DNA of 39,896 nt from Rhodospirillaceae bacterium (GTDB lineage: Bacteria > Pseudomonadota > Alphaproteobacteria > Rhodospirillales > JABHCV01), in NCBI GenBank assembly GCA_018671895.1, contig JABHGV010000044.1, positions 1 through 39,896 on the forward strand, in the 5' to 3' direction. Positions 33,796 to 39,896 of this stretch are shown here, piece after piece. The translations under genes and the position numbers were made by a program. How positions within the stretch are numbered: position 1 is the first letter of the stretch; the number at the start of each line of letters is the position of its first letter. The notes beneath the pieces are model-generated. The model saw nothing but the letters and a program-made list of their open reading frames with translations. It was not told where the DNA came from and did no database searches.

Positions 33796-35205
33796 CTAGA
33801 AATCTATACATCTTCCCTTTTTTTCCCAATCGCCATAACGGGTCGGTTCCGGGCCTGTCGGTCCGCCGGTTTCTACCGGTGGCTTGACTTCTTTTCGTTC
33901 ACCAGCGGTGGCGGCCATAAAGGCACCAAGCAGCCACAGGGTTCCCTGCCACCAGCCCTGCCATGCGCCATAGCTGAGTGAAAAAATAATCAGCCCCGTC
34001 GCCAGCAGGCCAAAGCAGGCGGCCCATTCAATTTTTTCGGCCCTGAGCTTTGCCACAGACCGTAACAACACCAGCAGGAAAGCCGCCAGCAGTGCGGCAC
34101 CAACAGCCCCAAGCTCGAGCCATATCTGCAGTACGCCGTTATGGGGGTGCAGGGGAATTGGCTCGAAAATATTTGTCCATGTCCGCGACTTGTCGTCCGT
34201 TGCGAATGTCAAATTAACCCTGTCACTTTTACCGTACAGGGCGCGTGTGCCATTCTGTCCATGTCCGCGAATCGGACGCTCAGCGATGTGGTTGGCCGTC
34301 GTTCGCCAGATCACAAGCCGGTGCTGGGCGGAATTCGACAGGTATGGCATTTTGGCGCTTTCCGTCAGCGGGTCAGGCAGCGCACCCGGCAACAGCGGCG
34401 CACCGGCAACAGCCAACACAATTGCAATGATCGCGGTTTTCGAAACAGCACCGGGCAGGGCGGAAACTTTTCCGGGCAGGGTCATGGCGGCTGCGGTAAT
34501 GACAAAACCAAATGCCAGCGCCAGCAAAGGCGCTTCCGATTCGCCCAACACAAGCACGCCACCGGCAGCGACAGCCCCGACAAGGGAGACGACATTGCCA
34601 TAACGCCGCCTGAGAGCCAGCAGCCACGGCCATACATAAAGGGCCGCCACCGACATGCCGGAGTTCAGCAAAATCGTGTAAGAGCCATTTTCAAAAACTT
34701 TCCCGCCCTTAAGAGTAATCAGGATTCGCGAAATTGCTGTGTCGCTGAGCAATTCAAACCCAATGAGCCCGAAACCGAAGAGACCGCCCGCGACAAGAGC
34801 ACGTTCGAAAAAGTCCTGATCAGTCTTTGTGAGGCGAACGGCCGTGGAGACGACAACAAGACCGCCAAGAAAAGCCAGGCCAATCCCCAACACGGAACGC
34901 ATCGTCCCCGCCGGATTGATTGACCAGAAAACACTGAGGGTGGCGTAGACCAAAAAGACGCCCAGCACGGCGACCATAGGCTTTGGAAATTGCCTGAAGA
35001 TGGCCATCAGCGAACCGGCTTGCCGATATGTCAGCCCCAACAGCAACAACGATGACAACGCCAGCAACGGTGCCATCCCCTTGGGCGCAAAGGCCGCGAT
35101 GGGTAAGGCCAGAAATGCCGCGACGCCCAGCACTCGACCCTCTGATAAAACAGGGGCGGCTGGGTTTTCTTTCACTTGTGGGCTGTCCGCGGAAGGCATC
35201 TGCAT
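33796..35205 (-). CDS. O-antigen ligase/polymerase-like membrane protein
   Basis: A protein of about 469 residues with ten or more hydrophobic helices (about 25 to 440) and a large periplasmic loop (about 300-360). The loop contains GHGQNGTRALYGKS and PLHPHNGVLQIWLELGAVG, the H-x-HN pattern of WaaL/Wzy-type O-antigen ligases and polymerases. It would join or extend surface glycan in the periplasm, fitting the sugar-nucleotide genes nearby. The start is not well supported (ATG at 35205 or 35199; no clear ribosome site). The last residues are charged. Confidence 0.85.
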   Translation of the reverse strand: MQMPSADSPQVKENPAAPVLSEGRVLGVAAFLALPIAAFAPKGMAPLLALSSLLLLGLTYRQAGSLMAIFRQFPKPMVAVLGVFLVYATLSVFWSINPAGTMRSVLGIGLAFLGGLVVVSTAVRLTKTDQDFFERALVAGGLFGFGLIGFELLSDTAISRILITLKGGKVFENGSYTILLNSGMSVAALYVWPWLLALRRRYGNVVSLVGAVAAGGVLVLGESEAPLLALAFGFVITAAAMTLPGKVSALPGAVSKTAIIAIVLAVAGAPLLPGALPDPLTESAKMPYLSNSAQHRLVIWRTTANHIAERPIRGHGQNGTRALYGKSDRVNLTFATDDKSRTWTNIFEPIPLHPHNGVLQIWLELGAVGAALLAAFLLVLLRSVAKLRAEKIEWAACFGLLATGLIIFSLSYGAWQGWWQGTLWLLGAFMAATAGERKEVKPPVETGGPTGPEPTRYGDWEKKGRCIDF

Positions 35206-35308
35206 ACCGTTAAAAATATATTTGGGGTTACTTGCCGAGACACTATGCCAAGCGCCCCCGACCATCAAGAGCATTGCGCCGCCCTGCCGGTTCCGGCATG
35301 TAAGAGCA

Positions 35309-36604
35309 ATGAATGACCAAACATCCTTAAAACCACGCCGCGTTGCCCTTGAATTGCTCGGCGATGTTCTTAAACGGCACCACCCCCTTGATGATGCCCT
35401 GGCATCGTCGAAGGGCTTCGTGCAGCTTAACGTCAGGGACCGTGCCTTCGTCCGACATCTGGTGACGACGACTCTCAGACGCCTGGGTCAGATCGACGAT
35501 TTGATCGGCAATTGCCTGGAACGCCCTCTGCCACGCAAGGCGATTGCCGTTCGCGATGTCCTCAGACTTGGCATCTGTCAGCTTTTATTTGCCCGGACCC
35601 CGGCCCACGCCGCCGTTGATACTGCCGTTACCATGCTTGACGGACTGGGTTTTGCGAATTTCAAGAAACTGGTTAATGCGGTGCTGCGACGGATTGGGCG
35701 GGACGGCGAAAAAATGCTCACTACACAGGATGCCGCGCGGCTGAACACGCCTGACTGGCTGTGGGATTCATGGCGCGCGGCTTATGGCATCGACACGTGT
35801 CGCGCCATCGCCGAGGCGCACCTGAGCGAGCCGCCCCTTGACTTGTCCGTCGCACGCGACCCGGAACTGTGGGCCGACAAGCTGGACGCCACGGTCCTTG
35901 CCACCGGATCGTTGCGCCTGAAAAGCGGTGGCGCGGTGACCGGCCTTGCCGGGTTTGACGAGGGCGCATGGTGGGTGCAGGACGCGGCTGCCGCCTTGCC
36001 GGTATCGCTACTGGGTGACGTTAGCGGCCAGAGCGTTATCGATCTGTGCGCAGCACCCGGCGGCAAGACCGCGCAGTTGATAAGCTCCGGCGCCCAAGTG
36101 ACCGCCGTCGATCGCGGCAAAATCCGGATGAAACGGCTGCAAGAAAACCTGCACCGGTTGAACCTTGAGGCCGAAACCATCGTTGCCGACGCCATCGACT
36201 GGCGTCCGCCTGAGCCTGTCGATGCAATTCTTCTGGATGCACCGTGTTCATCGACGGGAACCATTCGCCGCCATCCGGACGTGGCGCAGCTGAAAAAACC
36301 CGTCGATGTGGAAAAGCTGGCGAACACCCAGAGCCGCTTGCTCGTCGCCGCCACGGAAATGCTGAAGCCCGGCGGGCGGCTGATCTATTGCACCTGTTCA
36401 CTGCAACCCGAAGAAGGCGGCATGCGCGTCGCTGAGCTTCTGGCCGGCAATGCGCCAGTCCAACGCGAGCCCATCAAGGCAGCCGAGGTCGGGGGCATGG
36501 AAGAGTTGATCACGCCCCACGGCGATCTGCGCAGCCTGCCCCAATATCTGGGTGACAGTGGCGGCATGGATGGATTTTATGCGGCCCGTCTGATCAGGGT
36601 TTGA
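35309..36604 (+). CDS. rsmB: 16S rRNA (cytosine-C5)-methyltransferase RsmB family
   Basis: A 431-residue enzyme of the RsmB/NOP family, with an N-terminal NusB-like RNA-binding domain (about 10-140) and a C-terminal methyltransferase domain. The SAM motif is DLCAAPGGKTAQL. The two catalytic cysteines are Cys313 (DAPCSSTG) and Cys363 (YCTCSLQPEEG). It methylates C967 of 16S rRNA. The frame is open upstream to 35000 over the O-antigen ligase gene; ATG at 35309 is the conserved start. The heparinase-like gene follows after 48 bases. Confidence 0.93.
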   Translation: MNDQTSLKPRRVALELLGDVLKRHHPLDDALASSKGFVQLNVRDRAFVRHLVTTTLRRLGQIDDLIGNCLERPLPRKAIAVRDVLRLGICQLLFARTPAHAAVDTAVTMLDGLGFANFKKLVNAVLRRIGRDGEKMLTTQDAARLNTPDWLWDSWRAAYGIDTCRAIAEAHLSEPPLDLSVARDPELWADKLDATVLATGSLRLKSGGAVTGLAGFDEGAWWVQDAAAALPVSLLGDVSGQSVIDLCAAPGGKTAQLISSGAQVTAVDRGKIRMKRLQENLHRLNLEAETIVADAIDWRPPEPVDAILLDAPCSSTGTIRRHPDVAQLKKPVDVEKLANTQSRLLVAATEMLKPGGRLIYCTCSLQPEEGGMRVAELLAGNAPVQREPIKAAEVGGMEELITPHGDLRSLPQYLGDSGGMDGFYAARLIRV

Positions 36605-36652
36605 ACCACCCTTGATAACCTGCTACCAAAACCATGAATTGATGAAGGATTC

Positions 36653-38257
36653 GTGGGCGTGAAAAAACTTCTCTATGGCAGCCCCATCTATGGGTTGATG
36701 CTGAAAGGCAAGACGCCGGACGCCCTGCGCCTGTCACCGCCTGAACGAGCGATTGGCGATGCTGCCGCCGGACGCGCAATCCTGGCCGGTGACTTTATGC
36801 TCGCACGTCATCGGGTGCGCCTTGATCTGCCTGAAAAAGAAGACTCGTTCTTTCCCGCCATTCCGGACTTTGTTCTCGAGGCCCCCGATCAGTCCGCCGC
36901 GCTGCATGGGTTTTCGTGGCTGAACCATCTGGTCGCCCTTGGCAATGCCGAGGCACTGTTGCGATCGCGCACCCTGATCCGCGGCTGGATAGAAACCTAT
37001 GACAAATGGCAGGACATGGCATGGCGGCCCGATGTGGTCGGCGAGCGTCTGACCTCGTGGATCAACGGCATCCGGTTTATTTGCCCCGACGACAGCGAAA
37101 TGCGTCGTGCTGTGCTGGAAAGCGCCATGCGCCAGACGCGCCATCTGGGCCGCAGCTGCGCCACCGCGCCAAAAGATGCCCGCGCCTTCAAGGCGATCCA
37201 TGGGCTGGTCACAGCCGCCATCTGTCTGCCCGGTGCCGAGGTTATGCTGGATGGTGCGCTCAATCTGATGATCCGCGAGATGGACCGGCAAATACTCGCC
37301 GATGGCGGTCACTTCGAGCGCAATCCGTCGCTACAGCTCGATATCCTGGATGCCCTTAACAACATGCGCGACCTGTTGATCGCGGCTCACCTGGAAGTGC
37401 CGACACCGTTGCTTGGCGCCATCGACAGGATGACCCCGATGCTGCGCGCCATGCGTCTGGGCGACGGTGGGCTGGCGTTGTTCAATGGATCGTTTGAAGA
37501 GGGTGCAGACCGGGTCAAGGCCGTGCTCTCAGGCACCGGCATCAAGGGACAAGCCGCCACCAGCGCCCCGCATACCGGATTTCAGCGCCTGAGTTCCGGT
37601 CGCACAACGGTCATCATGGACACCGGCATGCCGATCCCGGGCGGCCAGGCCAACGCCCACGCGGGCACCCTGTCGTTTGAAATGAGTGTGGCCAAGGACC
37701 GACTGGTGGTGAATTGCGGGTCACGGCACGGCGGTGGATGGCAAACGGCAACCCGGACGACCGCCGCCCATTCGGCACTGGTCGCCGATGACACCAATTC
37801 CATGGAGTTCCTGTCTGGTGGTCGAATCGGTGTGGGCCCGACCAACGTGACCTGCACGCGTCGCGAGTCCGACGGCAAGGTCTGGCTGGAAACCGGCCAT
37901 AACGGATACGTCAAAACCGTCGGCGTCCTGCACAAGCGCAATCTGTACCTGTCACCCGATGGCGAAGATTTGCGCGGCGAAGATTCCATCGAGGGTTCCG
38001 GCGGCAAGGATTTCGCCATCCGTTTTCATCTGCACCCCGGTGTTCATGCATCGCTGGTCCAGGACCGTTCCGCCGTTCTGTTGAAGCTTCCCAGTGGCGG
38101 CGGCTGGCAGTTTCAGGCCAGCGGCGGCAGCATCTCGCTGGAAGAAAGCATCTATCTGGGCGATGGCGGTGAACCGCGCCGAATCGAACAAATCGTCGTT
38201 TCCGGCCCGCTGCATGGCGATGGTGCCGAAATCAAATGGCGCTTCCACAAGATTTAA
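36653..38257 (+). CDS. Heparinase II/III family protein
   Basis: A 534-residue protein with an N-terminal alpha/alpha-toroid domain (about 90-310) and a C-terminal beta-sandwich heparinase II/III domain (about 330-530). GTLSFEMSVAKDRLVVNCG and HSALVADDTNSM are family stretches. Family members are uronic-acid polysaccharide lyases, but most alphaproteobacterial ones next to rsmB are uncharacterised. No signal peptide is visible, so a secreted lyase role is doubtful. The start is GTG at 36653; a second GTG at 36659 has better spacing to the AAGGA site. Its last 4 bases overlap the convergent pgl gene. Confidence 0.88.
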   Translation: MGVKKLLYGSPIYGLMLKGKTPDALRLSPPERAIGDAAAGRAILAGDFMLARHRVRLDLPEKEDSFFPAIPDFVLEAPDQSAALHGFSWLNHLVALGNAEALLRSRTLIRGWIETYDKWQDMAWRPDVVGERLTSWINGIRFICPDDSEMRRAVLESAMRQTRHLGRSCATAPKDARAFKAIHGLVTAAICLPGAEVMLDGALNLMIREMDRQILADGGHFERNPSLQLDILDALNNMRDLLIAAHLEVPTPLLGAIDRMTPMLRAMRLGDGGLALFNGSFEEGADRVKAVLSGTGIKGQAATSAPHTGFQRLSSGRTTVIMDTGMPIPGGQANAHAGTLSFEMSVAKDRLVVNCGSRHGGGWQTATRTTAAHSALVADDTNSMEFLSGGRIGVGPTNVTCTRRESDGKVWLETGHNGYVKTVGVLHKRNLYLSPDGEDLRGEDSIEGSGGKDFAIRFHLHPGVHASLVQDRSAVLLKLPSGGGWQFQASGGSISLEESIYLGDGGEPRRIEQIVVSGPLHGDGAEIKWRFHKI

Positions 38258-38940
38258 GGTGCGATATAAACCGTCACCGGTACCCTCACCTGATGCATGA
38301 TCAGGCGCAGCGGCATTTCGAGCATATCCCCCGGCGTTTTTGCCGCCTCATAAACGGCGATTTTTTCAGCCCCTGACAAAATCAGGAATATGTGGCGGCA
38401 ATCGAGCAAGGCATTCGGCGTCAAGCTGATGCGGGCGCGGCGATCGCCTGCTTGCTGCACGGCCAGAACCCGCCCCGGCGCGTCTCGCCAGTCACCGGAA
38501 TCAGGGAACAGGGATGCAATGTGTCCATCCGGCCCGACGCCTAAAAACGCCGCATCCAGCGGCCAGTTTAACGGTGTCAGGTTTTGCTCGATTTCCGGTA
38601 ACGCCGAAAACGGGTCATCGCCCGGAACCTTTAGCCCGACAAACCTCGCATCTGCAGCCCGGCCAGCCAGAAGCGTCCTCAGCGCCAGCCCTTCGTTGCT
38701 GTCGGGATGATCAGAATCGACCCATCGCTCGTCGATCAGGGTGACGTCAACCTTCGCCCAATCAAGCTTGGCGGTGGCCAGTCGGGGCAACACTGTTTCC
38801 GGCGTGCGACCGCCCGAAACAGCGATGCCAGCACGTCCTCGCGCAACAATGGCGTCTTTCAGGGCTGCCGCCATATCGTCGGCGAGACGTTCCGCAGCGG
38901 TCCTGAAATCAGGAAATTTCAATTCATCTATATTGGTCAT
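38254..38940 (-). CDS. pgl: 6-phosphogluconolactonase
   Basis: A 228-residue DevB-type enzyme of the oxidative pentose phosphate pathway, hydrolysing 6-phosphogluconolactone. Motifs are VSGGRTPETVLPRL, LIDERWVDSDHPDSN (with conserved acidic residues), FLGVGPDGHIASLFP and RISLTPNALL. ATG at 38940 gives the usual N terminus. No zwf or edd gene is in the window, though these commonly lie next door. It is convergent with the heparinase gene and divergent from the nucleotide-sugar dehydrogenase. Confidence 0.93.
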   Translation of the reverse strand: MTNIDELKFPDFRTAAERLADDMAAALKDAIVARGRAGIAVSGGRTPETVLPRLATAKLDWAKVDVTLIDERWVDSDHPDSNEGLALRTLLAGRAADARFVGLKVPGDDPFSALPEIEQNLTPLNWPLDAAFLGVGPDGHIASLFPDSGDWRDAPGRVLAVQQAGDRRARISLTPNALLDCRHIFLILSGAEKIAVYEAAKTPGDMLEMPLRLIMHQVRVPVTVYIAP

Positions 38941-39016
38941 GCACAAACGAAGACAAAAACCGTTGCAAAGTCAATCGGACGGGTTAGTTTCCAGAGGCTA
39001 AGAGAACAGGAAGCAG

Positions 39017-39896
39017 ATGACAGAGAGCAGCGATTTAACAGCCCTGTTGGGGCGTTTGAGCGATCAGGCCGCGCAAATCGGCATTGTTGGTTTGGGCTAT
39101 GTTGGCCTGCCGCTGGCCATGGCTTGCGAAAAAGGCGGTTTTGAGGTCACCGGCTTCGATATCGACCAAAGCAAGATCGCCGCCCTTGAAGATGGCCGTT
39201 CGTACCTGAAAACCTGTAGCGACGACGACATTGTCACCGCCCGTTCTAACAACCGCTTTCACGCCAGCGCTGATTTTTCAGGCCTGGCCGATATGGATGC
39301 CATAATCCTGTGCGTACCGACGCCGCTGACCGACAATAACGAACCGGATTTGAGCTTTATTACCTCGACGGCAGCGACGGTTGCCAAATATTTGCGCGCC
39401 GGTCAGTTGGTGGTGTTGGAATCGACGACCTATCCCGGCACCACATCGGAAGTATTAAAGCCGATTCTCCAGGCTGGTGGATTGAAATCCGGCAAGGATT
39501 TCTTCCTCGCCTATTCACCGGAACGCGAAGACCCGGGCAATGCAACCCACGGCACCGCCGATATCCCGAAAGTCGTCGGCGGCGATGGCACCGAGGCCCT
39601 GCAATTAGCCGAGGCCCTGTACGGGCGTGTCGTCACCCGCACGGTTCCCGTGTCGTCCATGGAAGTGGCGGAAGCCGCCAAGCTGACAGAAAATATTTTC
39701 CGCGCCGTCAACATCGCGCTGGTCAACGAACTGAAGCTGATCTACGGCAAAATGGGCATCGACGTCTGGGAAGTAATCGACGCGGCGAAGAGTAAGCCCT
39801 TTGGTTTTATGCCGTTTTATCCCGGCCCCGGTCTGGGCGGTCACTGTATTCCCATCGATCCGTTTTACCTGTCATGGCGGGCTCGGCAATTTGGAC
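39017..39896 (+). CDS. Nucleotide-sugar (UDP-GlcNAc/UDP-glucose-type) 6-dehydrogenase, cut at window edge
   Basis: The first 293 residues of a UDP-sugar dehydrogenase; the frame continues past the end. NAD motif GIVGLGYVGLPLA (about 22-34), ESTTYPGTT, YSPEREDPGN, and the central-helix region AEAAKLTENIFRAVNIAL are typical. The catalytic Cys277 lies in PGLGGHCIPIDPFYL. The pattern resembles UDP-N-acetylglucosamine/-mannosamine 6-dehydrogenases (WbpA/VipA type) more than UDP-glucose dehydrogenases. It oxidises C6 to a uronic acid for surface polysaccharide. AGGAAG lies before the ATG. Confidence 0.9.
   Translation, partial: MTESSDLTALLGRLSDQAAQIGIVGLGYVGLPLAMACEKGGFEVTGFDIDQSKIAALEDGRSYLKTCSDDDIVTARSNNRFHASADFSGLADMDAIILCVPTPLTDNNEPDLSFITSTAATVAKYLRAGQLVVLESTTYPGTTSEVLKPILQAGGLKSGKDFFLAYSPEREDPGNATHGTADIPKVVGGDGTEALQLAEALYGRVVTRTVPVSSMEVAEAAKLTENIFRAVNIALVNELKLIYGKMGIDVWEVIDAAKSKPFGFMPFYPGPGLGGHCIPIDPFYLSWRARQFG

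Noticed and set aside
34141-34923. 260-residue plus-strand frame
   Set aside because: It is antisense to the O-antigen ligase-like gene, which has clear membrane helices and motifs; the frame is a product of codon bias.
35000-35308. N-terminal 103-residue extension of the RsmB frame
   Set aside because: It is antisense to the O-antigen ligase gene and does not match the NusB-like domain, which starts at 35309.

Overview
The window is a chromosomal segment of a GC-rich alphaproteobacterium, most likely a marine Rhodospirillales-type organism. The pointers are protein content and gene order: a hemC-hemD-mic60/mitofilin-hemY run divergent from tsaD-gpsA, an IalB-family secreted protein, a stand-alone FIST protein, a C-terminal J-domain protein, and a stator pair that reads like the sodium-driven PomA/PomB type. 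No prophage, CRISPR array, intact insertion sequence or rRNA operon was seen. Most of the window is core metabolism and housekeeping, and the unusual material lies between genes.

Layout. 1-4.4 kb: the end of an unknown gene, a small zinc metallopeptidase, then a tightly overlapping operon motA-motB-pterin dehydratase-acetoacetyl-CoA synthetase. 4.5-8.6 kb: dienelactone hydrolase family protein, a small unknown protein, an EamA transporter, a SpoU/TrmH RNA methyltransferase, an asparaginase II family protein and an IalB family protein. 8.6-11.4 kb: rlmN, a TetR regulator with a well-formed promoter/operator, a frameshifted carboxymuconolactone decarboxylase remnant and a DsbA-like oxidoreductase. 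11.4-14.7 kb: argG, a low-molecular-weight phosphatase, a tiny possible exported peptide and a fructosamine kinase (a candidate protein-deglycation cassette), then convergent thpR. 14.7-18.6 kb: FIST protein, Bax-inhibitor-1 family membrane protein, a shared bidirectional terminator, a 2-hydroxyacid dehydrogenase and a J-domain protein. 18.5-19.7 kb: about 1.1 kb with no convincing gene. 19.7-26 kb: msrA, tRNA-Thr(CGU), the heme/mitofilin cluster on the minus strand, then tsaD and gpsA on the plus strand. 27-30 kb: three overlapping small genes (YciI, Nudix, Rieske) and acetyl-CoA synthetase. 30-40 kb: a TPR protein and a secreted nuclease on the minus strand; a LegB-like sugar-nucleotide dehydratase; an O-antigen ligase-like protein; rsmB; a heparinase II/III-like protein; 6-phosphogluconolactonase; and the start of a nucleotide-sugar dehydrogenase. 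The last part has the flavour of surface polysaccharide or glycan metabolism.

The most notable non-coding signal is a family of dispersed repeats (about 4.39-4.44, 25.85-25.90, 30.12-30.41 and 33.62-33.78 kb). Three copies carry a 20-nt bulged hairpin whose arm bases differ between copies but always stay paired. One copy contains an 82-bp centred inverted repeat whose mismatches are largely G.U pairs in the plus-strand transcript. The two longest copies fill the gaps between convergent genes, so a role in transcript ends or RNA structure is plausible. All functions are assigned by reading protein motifs; no database search was run.
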